From Flagellimonas chongwuensis (GTDB lineage Bacteria > Bacteroidota > Bacteroidia > Flavobacteriales > Flavobacteriaceae): 64,000 bases of DNA. The translations under genes and the position numbers were made by a program. Below the pieces are notes generated by a model that worked only from the letters and a program-made list of their open reading frames with translations, had not been told where the DNA came from and did no database searches. The stretch spans positions 868,001 to 932,000 of the forward strand of contig NZ_WYET01000001.1 in assembly GCF_013376415.1 (NCBI RefSeq), in the 5' to 3' direction. This document shows positions 16,699 to 25,211 of the stretch, one piece after another (position 1 is the stretch's first letter; each line of letters begins with the position of its first letter).

Positions 16699-17510
16699 AG
16701 TTCTTTGATTAATTCTTTGAATAGTTTGATCATTTTGGGTTCCGTTTGCCCAGCAATCCTTAAAATCTCCTCAACTTTAACGGGTTCAAGGTTCTCCGGG
16801 TCGCATTCGTCTGTCAGTACGGAAACCGCTACGATAGGTAGTCGTAAATGATTGGCAACAATTACTTCCGGTACGGTACTCATGCCTACAGCATCGGCGC
16901 CCATTATTTTAAGCATCCGATACTCCGCCTTGGTTTCCAATTGTGGACCTACTACAGAGGCATATACACCTTTTTTTAATGAGATGCTCTCACGTTCTGC
17001 AATAGCAATGACTTTTTTGCGCATTTCTGGGTCATAAGGTTCGCTCATATCCACAAATCGGTCGCCGAATTCGGATACATTTTTAAATGCTAAAGGTGAA
17101 CCTCCCTGAAGGTTGATGTGATCTTCGATCAGCATAATATCCCCTTTTTTAAAGTCAAGATTGATGGCGCCAGCAGCATTGGAGACAAACAGTTTTTTGA
17201 TACCAAGTTGGTGCATGACACGAATAGGATAGGTGATATCCAAAAAATCATAACCTTCATACAAATGAAAGCGTCCTTGCATTACGATTACTTTCTTGCC
17301 CTCAATGCTTCCGTAAATCAATTTGCCCGTGTGGAATTCCACTGTGGCCAACGGAAAATAAGGAATATGGTTATAGTGTGCCTCAATGGAATCTTCAATG
17401 CTGTCCACCAATTGTCCTAGCCCTGTGCCCAGTACAATACCAATTTCAGGGGTTTCAAATCCTCGTTTTTTTAAGTATTCAACGGATTCTGCTATCTGTT
17501 TTTTTGTCAT
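16695..17510 (-). CDS. Purine-nucleoside phosphorylase
   Basis: A 271-residue PNP/MTAP family member: IGIVLGTGLGQLVDSI (phosphate site), FHLYEGYDF, VSNAAGAINLDFKKGDIMLI and GADAVGMSTVPEVIVANH (purine and ribose contacts). It cleaves purine nucleosides with phosphate. It overlaps both neighbours by 4 bases, so all three are translationally coupled. In arsenosugar loci a PNP may process the 5'-deoxy-5'-arsenoadenosine intermediate; that role is inferred from context, and general purine salvage is equally possible. Confidence 0.93.
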   Translation of the reverse strand: MTKKQIAESVEYLKKRGFETPEIGIVLGTGLGQLVDSIEDSIEAHYNHIPYFPLATVEFHTGKLIYGSIEGKKVIVMQGRFHLYEGYDFLDITYPIRVMHQLGIKKLFVSNAAGAINLDFKKGDIMLIEDHINLQGGSPLAFKNVSEFGDRFVDMSEPYDPEMRKKVIAIAERESISLKKGVYASVVGPQLETKAEYRMLKIMGADAVGMSTVPEVIVANHLRLPIVAVSVLTDECDPENLEPVKVEEILRIAGQTEPKMIKLFKELIKEL

Positions 17511-18121
17511 TTTTTCATGTGTTTTAAAAATGGCGCAAAGGCCTCAATATCTTTAATGTCTTCATAGTAGTCGACATCGTTTTTTTCATTCAAAAGAACG
17601 AAACTGTCCTCTTTTATATCGGATAAAGTATCGGCAAGCACGGTGTTTGTTCCCCATTTTTTATTTTGGAACAATGCTGTTTTTAAAGATTTCATTCCCA
17701 AAAGATAGTATCCTCCATCTTCTGCAGGACCTATCACATACTCGTGATGTTCAAGTTTTGAAAATGCTTCTTCCAAATCGGATTGATTCAGATGGTACAT
17801 GTCGCTTCCAATAATAATGATGTTTTTAAAACCTGCTTGGAAGCCCTCTTTAAAAGCGTTCATCATCCGTTCGCCCAAATCCGTTCCGGTTTGGAGTTTT
17901 TTGGAATATAAGTTGTTGTTCCAAATATCATTCTCCCAAACCTCTTCCGAATAGTAGACCCATTTTTCAACCTTCAAATCTTTGGTGAACGACACGGTCT
18001 TGTCCAACAAAAACTTATAAATTTCCAATGCGGCCTTATCCCCTACTTTAGAAGCCAATCGGGTCTTACATTTACCAAGTTCGGGGTTGCGGGTAAGAAT
18101 TAAAAGTAGGTTTTTGCTCAA
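17507..18121 (-). CDS. TIGR04282-like glycosyltransferase (DUF2064)
   Basis: A 204-residue nucleotidyltransferase-like/GT-A fold protein. LLILTRNPELGKCKTRLASKVG is the N-terminal nucleotide-sugar loop, IIIGSDMYHLNQSDLEEAF the metal site and GPAEDGGYYLLGM the family motif. These mark the DUF2064 family annotated as the arsenosugar-biosynthesis glycosyltransferase. It is first in the three-gene unit with PNP and arsM. No acceptor can be deduced. Confidence 0.85.
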   Translation of the reverse strand: MSKNLLLILTRNPELGKCKTRLASKVGDKAALEIYKFLLDKTVSFTKDLKVEKWVYYSEEVWENDIWNNNLYSKKLQTGTDLGERMMNAFKEGFQAGFKNIIIIGSDMYHLNQSDLEEAFSKLEHHEYVIGPAEDGGYYLLGMKSLKTALFQNKKWGTNTVLADTLSDIKEDSFVLLNEKNDVDYYEDIKDIEAFAPFLKHMKK

Positions 18122-18248
18122 CTTATTTGGATTTAGCTGGGGTTAAAAACGCTGCTTAAAGATAGAGAGTAATTCTGAGGACAGGATGTTTTCCGGTACG
18201 ATTTTTAAAAAAAGAGATATGGTTGTTTGAAGGGATGGGATAGCAATG

Positions 18249-18278
18249 AAAAAGGGCACCTGTAACGGGGCCCTTTTT
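18249..18278. terminator. Bidirectional intrinsic terminator
   Basis: The stem aaaaagggc/gccctttttt-type arms enclose a 12-base loop, with A and T runs outside, so it can act in either direction. It lies 54 bases beyond the 33-aa ORF on the minus strand and about 125 bases upstream of the arsM unit. Confidence 0.8.
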
Positions 18279-18331
18279 GAGACACATTTTTTAACTATGG
18301 GTAATTTGGATTGGGCCAGTGTTTAGTATAG

Positions 18332-18433
18332 TTAACTAATGTATAAGTATATGCTGCTAAAAAGAGAGTAAACGGATAGTGCAATTACAGCGTACCAAAA
18401 TAGGTATCCAAGCTTTGCTTCTACAGTGTTCAT
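18332..18433 (-). CDS. Candidate 33-aa single-span membrane protein
   Basis: This short ORF begins MNTVEAKLGYLFWYAVIALS and ends IYLYIS, one hydrophobic span filling most of the length. It has an A-rich leader before the ATG and a promoter match upstream on the minus strand (TTG, 19 bases, TAATTTAG). The strong terminator at 18249-18278 sits downstream. The remaining 287 bases up to the next gene hold no other ORF I can support. Function unknown; conservation was not tested. Confidence 0.5.
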   Translation of the reverse strand: MNTVEAKLGYLFWYAVIALSVYSLFSSIYLYIS

Positions 18434-18720
18434 TTTTTGGTGTTTGTTTTTAGTTGGGTTAAAACTTCAGCCCTAAATTATTCAAAACACACCCGTGTGC
18501 AATCTATATTTTTATTGGTTGCACTTTTTTGGGCATAATTGGTCGTAAAAGTTATGTAAATGGAAAAAACGAACTTATTGGAATATAGCGACTCCTGTCC
18601 AATAAACGGTTTATTTGTTGAAAAACAGTGTGTTAGGAAGGTTTTAAGGGAGGTAGTATGAGGATGTTGTTGGGGAAAGATGCATTTTTAATATAATCAA
18701 CACCCTTCCCCAAAAATGAA

Positions 18721-18948
18721 TTAAGCCAAAGGAGAACCTTTGAGCCGTTTTTCTATTTTACGCTTTTTAGCGGTAATGTTCTTCATGGTTTCCATTAATT
18801 TGGAATCCTTGGTCTTTTTATAAATTTCGTTGATCGAAAGAATCAAGCTCTTTGCTTCTCTTGAGGCCTTAACCCTATCGCTGGTGGACATGTGGCTCAT
18901 GGGCCTTTTTTCAAACTCTTCCGCCTTTTGTAGTAACTCGTGGGTCAT
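18721..18948 (-). CDS. Small charged protein of unknown function
   Basis: 75 residues, all soluble and probably helical, with many Lys and Glu: MTHELLQKAEEFEKRP at the start and NITAKKRKIEKRLKGSPLA at the end. No motif or signal peptide was recognised. The gene stands alone, preceded by an AT-rich stretch with an A-rich ribosome-binding region. Confidence 0.6.
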   Translation of the reverse strand: MTHELLQKAEEFEKRPMSHMSTSDRVKASREAKSLILSINEIYKKTKDSKLMETMKNITAKKRKIEKRLKGSPLA

Positions 18949-19011
18949 TTTTTGTTTTTAAAATTATTCGCAATCGGCTAAATATAAGAGTTAGTTTGAT
19001 ATTTTTTGCCT

Positions 19012-19086
19012 ATGGAACGATTTGATTTTCATATTTATGAAAACATTAAGAAGTCTCTTGGTGAAGTGTTGAAAAAATCTAAATAG
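19012..19086 (+). CDS. Candidate 24-aa ORF
   Basis: ATG to TAG encodes MERFDFHIYENIKKSLGEVL followed by KKSK. The C-terminal half is amphipathic and basic. An imperfect -7-like element (TATTTTTTG) lies directly upstream. It sits in a 296-base gap between two hypothetical genes. An ORF this short can arise by chance. Confidence 0.25.
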   Translation: MERFDFHIYENIKKSLGEVLKKSK

Positions 19087-19195
19087 GATAGTCAAAAAAG
19101 TGTTAAGTAATTGATTCTGTGTTGCTTTTTTATTGGACAATTTGTTGAAAACGACAAGTCCAAATCAATTTCAATGTTAAATTAATGTAACTTAA

Positions 19196-19227
19196 TTGTA
19201 AGTTTATCATTATTTGAAGTACTTTTG
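19196..19227 (+). promoter_or_regulatory. Promoter of Bacteroidota type (TTG-N21-TACTTTTG)
   Basis: TTG at 19196-19198, 21 bases, then TACTTTTG at 19220-19227 matches the -33/-7 pattern of Bacteroidota promoters exactly at the conserved positions. The predicted transcript would start about 10 bases before the TTG codon at 19245. Confidence 0.65.
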
Positions 19228-19244
19228 GTCCAAAATTTTTTGAC

Positions 19245-19541
19245 TTGGAAATCATCTGGAAGAGCTTAACGGGAAAGACTGCTTTAGACCACAAACAAAA
19301 GGTGGATTTAGAGTATGCCGTGCGGCTTCAGGTAGTAAAGATAGTAATAAAAGAGGCGGAACATCTGATGCCTTATCTTTCTTTGGTGGCAATAGAAATA
19401 GATGCGGTCAAAGGCAACGTCTCGGTGCATGGAGATACACCTGAACCTCTTTATTCCAAAATTGCCAACAAATTGAAACAGCCCGTTTCCAAGAAAATTT
19501 CCAAGATCTCTTCACCTGTTTTTGCTACACTTAATTTTTAA
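19245..19541 (+). CDS. Hypothetical protein with TTG start
   Basis: 98 residues beginning (M)EIIWKSLTGKTALDHKQKVD. No ATG near the 5' end would keep the N-terminal third, and a good promoter sits just upstream, so I keep the TTG. The middle looks like alternating beta strands and helices (HLMPYLSLVAIEIDAVKGNV). No family was recognised. It precedes the GH3-family gene by 84 bases and could be co-transcribed with it. Confidence 0.5.
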   Translation: MEIIWKSLTGKTALDHKQKVDLEYAVRLQVVKIVIKEAEHLMPYLSLVAIEIDAVKGNVSVHGDTPEPLYSKIANKLKQPVSKKISKISSPVFATLNF

Positions 19542-19625
19542 GATCATTTACGTTGATCAAAAAATGGATTGAGTAAATCCCAATCTATGGATATGGGTAA
19601 TTTTACTTTATTAAAAGTATTCGAT

Positions 19626-21149
19626 ATGGCAATTATTGGAAACATTATCAAAGGGGTTATCGAGGCAAAAGAGGCCTTGAGCAGCGAACCCAATCCTATA
19701 GACGAACAGAAGGAGGTACTTAATGAATTATTGGACAGGGCCAAGGATACCCAATTTGGCAAGCGATATGATTTTGCCGCCATTTTGGAGTCGGATAATA
19801 TTCAAAAAGCATTTGCGGAGGCCATACCTTATCACGATTATAAAAAAATCACCGAAGAGTGGTGGAGCCGGACCATTGATGGTGAACCTGATATTGCTTG
19901 GCCTGGAAGTCCTGACTTTTTTGCTCTAAGTTCAGGTACAACAGGTAAAAAATCCAAAAGGATTCCGGTAACCGAAGATATGATCGATTCCATAACCCGA
20001 GCAGGGAGGCATCAAGTTTATGCGATGAGCAATTTTGATATGTCTGCGGACTTTTTTGAGAAAGAGATCATGATGTTGGGAAGTTCTACCAACCTGCAAG
20101 AGCGAGACGGTAAAAAAGAGGGGGAAATTAGTGGGATAAGTGCAAGCAATATTCCTTTTTGGTTTAAAAAATACTATAAGCCCGGCGACCAAATTGCCAA
20201 AATCGATGATTGGGACGAGCGAGTGCTGTCCATTGCCAAAAATGCCAAGAACTGGGATATAGGAGCTTTGAGCGGTATCCCATCCTGGATGGAACTTATG
20301 CTTAAAAAAGTTATTGAGTACCATAATGTGGACAATATCCATCAAATATGGCCCAATCTACGTGCATACACTTCGGGAGGGGTTGCTTTTGAACCTTACG
20401 AAAAAAGTTTCAATGCGTTGTTGGACCATCCGATTCAAATTATTGATACTTATTTGGCTTCGGAAGGATTTTTTGCCTGCCAGAACAGACCGGAAACCTC
20501 TTCCATGAAATTAATTACGGACAATGGAATCTATTTTGAGTTTGTTCCCTTTGAACCCAAATATGTTAACCAAGATGGTTCATTGACAGATGATGCTCCC
20601 TCGATTACTTTGGATGAGGTTGAGGAAGATGTAGACTATGTTCTCATTATTTCAACGGTTTCTGGCGCTTGGCGATACATCATTGGAGACACCATTGCGT
20701 TTACCGATGTGGAACGGGCCGAAATCAAGATTACAGGTCGCACCAAATTCTTTTTGAACACCGTAGGTTCACAGCTTTCCGTAAACAAACTTAACGATGC
20801 CGTGAAGCATTTGGAAGATGAACTAGACATTAAAGTGCCGGAATACACGCTATGTGCCAAACGTTTCGATGATGGATTTTACCACACATGGTATTTGGGT
20901 TCCGATAGCAAATTGGACGAAGAGAAAACTGCCAACGTTTTGGACGATTATTTAAAAAGCGCCAATAAAAACTATAAAGTGGCACGTAGCAAAGCTTTGG
21001 AAGGTGTGAAAGTGCACTTTGTGCCCCAAGAGATGTTTGCCGAATGGAGCGGTGCCAACAAGAAAAAAGGAGGACAAGTGAAAATGGAGCGTGTAATGGG
21101 AGAGGAACGTTTTAAGGAATGGGAGGATTTTGTATCCCAAAAAGCTTAA
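19626..21149 (+). CDS. GH3-family acyl-adenylating enzyme
   Basis: About 507 residues from the ATG giving MAIIGNIIKGVIEAKE; a longer in-frame TTG start at 19569 looks less natural. FALSSGTTGKKSKRIPVT is the ATP-binding P-loop of the adenylate-forming superfamily, with YTSGGVAFEPYEKSF and GDTIAFTDVERAEIKITGR as later core motifs and the C-terminal cap ending in VKMERVMGEERFKEWEDF. It is named after plant GH3 proteins that join acids to amino acids. The bacterial substrates are largely unknown. Its stop overlaps the stop of the convergent metalloprotease gene (TTAA). Confidence 0.88.
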   Translation: MAIIGNIIKGVIEAKEALSSEPNPIDEQKEVLNELLDRAKDTQFGKRYDFAAILESDNIQKAFAEAIPYHDYKKITEEWWSRTIDGEPDIAWPGSPDFFALSSGTTGKKSKRIPVTEDMIDSITRAGRHQVYAMSNFDMSADFFEKEIMMLGSSTNLQERDGKKEGEISGISASNIPFWFKKYYKPGDQIAKIDDWDERVLSIAKNAKNWDIGALSGIPSWMELMLKKVIEYHNVDNIHQIWPNLRAYTSGGVAFEPYEKSFNALLDHPIQIIDTYLASEGFFACQNRPETSSMKLITDNGIYFEFVPFEPKYVNQDGSLTDDAPSITLDEVEEDVDYVLIISTVSGAWRYIIGDTIAFTDVERAEIKITGRTKFFLNTVGSQLSVNKLNDAVKHLEDELDIKVPEYTLCAKRFDDGFYHTWYLGSDSKLDEEKTANVLDDYLKSANKNYKVARSKALEGVKVHFVPQEMFAEWSGANKKKGGQVKMERVMGEERFKEWEDFVSQKA

Positions 21150-21775
21150 CCATTTCCTTCTATGGAGTCCAGTTCTTTTACCATTTCCATAATCTCATCA
21201 GGAGAAAGGTAATATTGTTTAATACGTGTCTTGTAGGTCTCGTCTATTTCAGAGTTGTCGAGGATAAACCGCTTTGTTTTCAGAATGTATTCAGACATTC
21301 CCCTGGACACGGCGAAGGAATCTGCCGCACGCTCGGCTTTTTTCACAAATTCTTTTAGCAAAACGTATCTAATGCCAAATCCTATGAGGTTTAGGTTGTC
21401 CCTTTGCTGGTAGTCCATTACGTGGCCCAGTTCGTGACCTATCCACCCGACCAAAACATCTTTGGGTACATCCACGGTCTTGAACTCTTCACCGGATATC
21501 TTGAACTTTTCACTGATCAAGATCACATAGCTGCGCTTGTTCTTTGGTTTTAGCAGACCGCTCCAAGTAGGTTGGGCCTGCATTACCGATTTTTTGATGT
21601 TCTTTTTGAACTTGAACTCAATAGGGATGCCCTCTAGTTCCGGAAAGTAGCCCAGTGCAATTCTAGCCTCTTGCTCGATGCTCTCGGGTATGCTGTTTTT
21701 GGGTTTCTTCAAAATACTGATAACTAAAAATACCGATAGGGACAGTAGTAAAAGTAGTTTTAGCTTTCTTTTCAA
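21146..21775 (-). CDS. Membrane-anchored or secreted zinc metalloprotease-like protein
   Basis: 209 residues with one N-terminal hydrophobic segment (LLLLLSLSVFLVISIL) and no lipobox Cys. The catalytic motif IGHELGHVMDY is followed about 30 residues later by KKAERAADSFAVSRG, a third-ligand region like that of M48-type gluzincins. It is therefore predicted to face the periplasm. The family was not identified more closely. It ends in a convergent overlap with the GH3-family gene. Confidence 0.7.
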   Translation of the reverse strand: MKRKLKLLLLLSLSVFLVISILKKPKNSIPESIEQEARIALGYFPELEGIPIEFKFKKNIKKSVMQAQPTWSGLLKPKNKRSYVILISEKFKISGEEFKTVDVPKDVLVGWIGHELGHVMDYQQRDNLNLIGFGIRYVLLKEFVKKAERAADSFAVSRGMSEYILKTKRFILDNSEIDETYKTRIKQYYLSPDEIMEMVKELDSIEGNG

Positions 21776-21787
21776 AATTTATGGGTT

Positions 21788-21819
21788 AAAAAAAGGGCAA
21801 ATTACAATTTGCCCTTTTT
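21788..21819. terminator. Intrinsic terminator
   Basis: The arms aaaaagggcaaatt and aatttgccctttt form a long stem with almost no loop, flanked by A and T runs. It lies 20 bases past the stop of the outer-membrane protein on the minus strand and just before the metalloprotease start. Confidence 0.85.
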
Positions 21820-21838
21820 AGTGTGATTATTTGTTTTT

Positions 21839-22303
21839 CTAAAACTGGTATCTAAGCCCTAGGGCGATATCCAGGTCAAGGTCGTCCGAGTAGTCATCGT
21901 TGAAACCAATTTCCGGTCTCATATCCAACGAAATCAACAATGGAATATCAAAATCGTATTCAATACCTATATCACCAGCGATCAGGGCAAATGCACCATC
22001 GTTTTCACCAGCATCAAAAGACCCAACACCACCACCGGCACCTACGTACCAATGGAATCCTCCATCTATGGGCATTACCCACTGATAAAGACCTACCAGT
22101 TTAAAGGCTTCTACATTATCGGAATCTCTCCAACCAAGGTCAAACTCCAATCTGTTGTTCTCGTGCAAATAACGCTGATAGGAGATTTCCCCTCCAAAAC
22201 CGTCATTGTCGCCAACTCTTATACCCAATGCGTTCTTGGATATACTTTGGGCACTAAGTGCTGTTGCTCCGATTAAAAATAGAAATAAAATTGCGTTTTT
22301 CAT
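21839..22303 (-). CDS. Small outer-membrane beta-barrel protein
   Basis: From the ATG giving MKNAILFLFLIGATALSAQS, a clean signal peptide (7 residues shorter than the longest ORF), about 154 residues. The mature part is a run of alternating aromatic/polar strands ending GLRYQF with a terminal Phe, the BAM-recognition pattern of outer-membrane barrels. About eight strands would fit. There are many Gly and Asp turns (GAGGGVGSFDAGENDG). No function is assigned; it is monocistronic with its own terminator. Confidence 0.75.
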   Translation of the reverse strand: MKNAILFLFLIGATALSAQSISKNALGIRVGDNDGFGGEISYQRYLHENNRLEFDLGWRDSDNVEAFKLVGLYQWVMPIDGGFHWYVGAGGGVGSFDAGENDGAFALIAGDIGIEYDFDIPLLISLDMRPEIGFNDDYSDDLDLDIALGLRYQF

Positions 22304-22391
22304 GATAGTTTTATTTTGACACAAAGGTAATTCTGTCCCAGAATCTGCTTATCTCAAATAAATTAATCATTGATTCAAATAAGCAGGAAGA

Positions 22392-23813
22392 TTAGATGAC
22401 GGGTTTGAAGAATTTGAAAAGACCTTCAAGAAATCTTAGCCAGATCGTTCTGTTTTGATAGCGTTCCAATGTGACCAAATCCGCTTTTTCACATAGTTTT
22501 TCGAACTCGCCGATCATTTCTGTTGTTATTTCCTTGTTGTAGATAAGAATATTGGTCTCGTAGTTGAGCTCAAAACTCCGAATATCAAAATTCCCGGAAC
22601 CGATGGAGACCAGGTCATCATCCACGATCATGATCTTGCTATGGGAAAAATCGGGCCGAAAATAAATTTTGACCCCTACTTCCAATAATTCCTCAAAGTG
22701 GGAGAACATAGCAAATTTAGCTGCTTGCGAATCGGATTTTTTGGGAACCAACAAACGTATTTCCACACCTTCCATGGCAACTATTTTCATGTTCTCCAGA
22801 AAGGCCTCTCCCGGTACAAAGTAGGGGTTTGCTATACAAATGGACTTTTGAGCCTGGTTCATCATTCCAATGTATTGTTGCATTATAGTGGGATGTTTCG
22901 AATCTGGTCCCCCTGCAACGAGTTGTGCATCCACATCGCCGGCCTTTTGCTGTTCGGTAAGGTAATCAGGGATATGAAAATCTTCCTTGTTGCTCGCAAA
23001 GAAGTAATCTTTCAGAAAAATAAGGTGTAGATCGTTTACAATGGGGCCTTCGAGCTTTAGATGGATATCTTTCCATTTGCCCAGCTCATTTTTTCGACTT
23101 ATATATTTGTCCGATACATTCACACCACCGGTAAAGGCAATTTTGTTATCGATGATGACGATTTTTCGATGGTTCCTAAAATTAAGGGAGAACAACAAAT
23201 TGGTCAGCCGTATCGGCATTATGGGATATATTTTTACGCCGATGTCCTCAAACTCTTTCCTGGGCCGCCCACGTAGCTTGTAGCTTCCAAGGGAGTCGTA
23301 GATGATTCGAACTTCTACGCCTTCTCGTATTTTTCTTTTAAAAAGCTCCAGCATTTTGTCCAGTAGGGTGCCTCTTTCCAAAATATAGTATTGAACGTGG
23401 ATGAACTTTTCGGCTTTCTCCATCGCCTTAAAAAGAACATTGAAGGTTTCGCCCCCATCTTGGAGCGCTGTTATGGAGTTGCCTTTTTTTGCTGTACTGT
23501 CGGAATTGGTCTCGATCAATCTATTGAGCCGTTCTTTTCGGATATCGTCATCAAAATGGGTCAAGAATTTTTCTTGGGTGGAAATCTTGGGGTGGGTGTA
23601 CTTATTTCTTTTGTCGAACTCCTTGGTATTGAAAAATTTGAACTTTCGGCGGTTCATACCAAATAGATAATAGAGTGCCGCGCCCAAATAGGGGAGAAAA
23701 ATAATGGCAAGCGCCCAACTTATGGATCTTGATGGCCTCCTGCCATGGTAGATAACCGCACCAATGGCCCAAATGGAAGTAAGAATGTAGATTGCGGTTA
23801 GAGCGGTATTCAC
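22392..23813 (-). CDS. cls: Cardiolipin synthase
   Basis: 473 residues. Two N-terminal transmembrane helices (PLDc_N) are followed by two phospholipase-D HKD motifs: FRNHRKIVIIDNKIAFTGG and FSHSKIMIVDDDLVSIGSG. IHVQYYILERG and IANPYFVPGEAFLENM are further core elements. It joins two phosphatidylglycerol molecules, or a related donor pair, at the inner membrane. All catalytic residues are present. Expressed alone, with no partner visible. Confidence 0.93.
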   Translation of the reverse strand: MNTALTAIYILTSIWAIGAVIYHGRRPSRSISWALAIIFLPYLGAALYYLFGMNRRKFKFFNTKEFDKRNKYTHPKISTQEKFLTHFDDDIRKERLNRLIETNSDSTAKKGNSITALQDGGETFNVLFKAMEKAEKFIHVQYYILERGTLLDKMLELFKRKIREGVEVRIIYDSLGSYKLRGRPRKEFEDIGVKIYPIMPIRLTNLLFSLNFRNHRKIVIIDNKIAFTGGVNVSDKYISRKNELGKWKDIHLKLEGPIVNDLHLIFLKDYFFASNKEDFHIPDYLTEQQKAGDVDAQLVAGGPDSKHPTIMQQYIGMMNQAQKSICIANPYFVPGEAFLENMKIVAMEGVEIRLLVPKKSDSQAAKFAMFSHFEELLEVGVKIYFRPDFSHSKIMIVDDDLVSIGSGNFDIRSFELNYETNILIYNKEITTEMIGEFEKLCEKADLVTLERYQNRTIWLRFLEGLFKFFKPVI

Positions 23814-23900
23814 ATTTAATGGCGGTGTTTGTTTCTCCTAAGGTATAACGAAATGAATTTACTGCTCCTGTATTTTGTGGTAAAATTGGTGCGAATCAAA

Positions 23901-23930
23901 AAAAACTCTGGCGATGGTGCCAGAGTTTTT
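23901..23930. terminator. Intrinsic terminator
   Basis: aaaaactctggc pairs with gccagagttttt across a 6-base loop. It lies 23 bases past the acidic lipoprotein stop on the minus strand and would also stop leftward readthrough into the cls promoter. Confidence 0.85.
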
Positions 23931-23952
23931 CCAGTGTGTGCTAATGGTTATT

Positions 23953-24162
23953 TTATTGAGGGCTGTCGTCTGTAGCGTCCTCTACTTCGTCTTCAACGTC
24001 TTCGGCGGCGTCTTCGATACCATCACCTACATCTTCAGCTGCATCTTCTACTTCTTCGACGGCTTCTTCGGCCTTATCTTCATTTGTTTCTCTGCAACTC
24101 GTCATACTCAAGGTAAGCGCCATTGCAATAAAAAGTGCGAATAAACTTATTGATTTTCTCAT
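23953..24162 (-). CDS. Very acidic small lipoprotein
   Basis: 69 residues: MRKSISLFALFIAMALTLSM then TSCRE, a lipobox with Cys at 23. The mature 47 residues are almost only Asp, Glu, Ala and Val in a repeating pattern (EEVEDAAEDVGDGIEDAAED), probably a helix or coil with a very strong negative charge. It lies 45 bases downstream of the DUF1328 gene, so the two may be co-expressed. Function unknown. Confidence 0.8.
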   Translation of the reverse strand: MRKSISLFALFIAMALTLSMTSCRETNEDKAEEAVEEVEDAAEDVGDGIEDAAEDVEDEVEDATDDSPQ

Positions 24163-24207
24163 GGGTTCTATATTTAAGGGTTAATGATTTTATTGTATTT
24201 CTTGGTT

Positions 24208-24369
24208 TTATAATCTTTTTCTTCCTGAAATCAACGATATGATAAACAGTACAATAAATATGAAGAATAGAATCTTGGCTATACTTGCTGCACCTGCAGC
24301 GATTCCACCAAAACCGAATACACCGGCAATAATGGCCAAGATGATAAAGATGATTGTCCAACGTAACAT
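24208..24369 (-). CDS. DUF1328 (YtjA-like) small membrane protein
   Basis: 53 residues beginning [20 protein letters not shown] and ending [12 protein letters not shown], with [12 protein letters not shown] between two hydrophobic spans. This is the DUF1328 pattern. Members are small inner-membrane proteins often linked to stress responses; their biochemical role is not known. The gene is followed by the acidic lipoprotein gene on the same strand. Confidence 0.9.
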   Translation of the reverse strand: MLRWTIIFIILAIIAGVFGFGGIAAGAASIAKILFFIFIVLFIISLISGRKRL

Positions 24370-24527
24370 AATAGTAGTGTTTTTTAAGTTAGTGCCCGAT
24401 TATCCTTTAATCGGTACATTACAAATGTCGTTCACTTTTTTCCCGAAGCTTGCCGTTTTCCGATTATATGTTGACTCAAAAAAATAGAATTTTAATAGAT
24501 TGATGCATAATGGTTTGTCTTCATTTT

Positions 24528-25211
24528 TTAGGAAAACAGGGAATCTATCTGATAATTTGAGGTCAAGTTTTTAAGAAAGAATTCGTTGGAAATACGTTTG
24601 GCTTTCAACTTGGTGTTATGTGGCCTTTCAATAATTTCTTTGAGGCTTTCCATGTCATGGCCATCGTTCAGCCAAACCGATACTTTTTCCTTTGGAACAA
24701 TAATAGGGGCAAGGTTGCTGATGTTGTGGTAGTTAGAAACAAAGTTGTCGGTTTTGCCTACCATCAGTGCGGTACATAAAAATCCGTCGTTCAACATATT
24801 GTAAGTGCCTGCCAAATAGAACGGCTTTTCAGATTCTTGATGGATATAATAGCTACAGGTATTGCCGTTGTCCAACAAATGGGTGTAAAATCCGGTGACA
24901 ATGATCACGCAACGCCTTTCTTTAAAAGAATCCTTCATCCAAGAAACGTTTTCCAATTCATCCAGTTGCACGTTCAAAGTATTGGCATTGTCTTGGAAAA
25001 TGTGCCAATCTTCTTTAAAGTCCTGCGGCATAAGGCCCCATATGGCAAATGTTATTTCATTTTTGTTTTCCATTGTCACCACGCTTATGTTGGTCTCATT
25101 AAAGCCGTTAATCAATGGGTTGGGAGTGTATAAATTTGGATATCTGAAGGGAATTCCAAACTCCTTTTCTATCTCGCTTGTGCTAGCTTCATTTGAAAGT
25201 TTGTAAATCAT
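24528..25211 (-). CDS. SRAP (HMCES/YedK)-family protein without the catalytic Cys
   Basis: 227 residues that follow the SRAP fold: FAIWGLMPQDFKEDW, SFKERRCVIIVTGFYTH, KPFYLAGTYN and NYHNISNLAPIIVPKE, ending in VSVWLND. Active SRAP proteins start MCGR and use Cys2 to form a DNA-protein crosslink at abasic sites. Here the start is MIYKLS, so Cys2 is Ile, and the GFYEW Glu is replaced (GFYTH). The His of IHDRMP may be retained in NYHNIS. It may bind DNA without crosslinking, or have another use. Divergent from the AraC gene. Confidence 0.75.
   Translation of the reverse strand: MIYKLSNEASTSEIEKEFGIPFRYPNLYTPNPLINGFNETNISVVTMENKNEITFAIWGLMPQDFKEDWHIFQDNANTLNVQLDELENVSWMKDSFKERRCVIIVTGFYTHLLDNGNTCSYYIHQESEKPFYLAGTYNMLNDGFLCTALMVGKTDNFVSNYHNISNLAPIIVPKEKVSVWLNDGHDMESLKEIIERPHNTKLKAKRISNEFFLKNLTSNYQIDSLFS

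Noticed and set aside
24080-24361. Minus-strand ORF of 93 codons overlapping the DUF1328 gene
   Set aside because: It is an out-of-frame shadow of the DUF1328 gene, and its His/Cys/Arg-rich translation is not protein-like.
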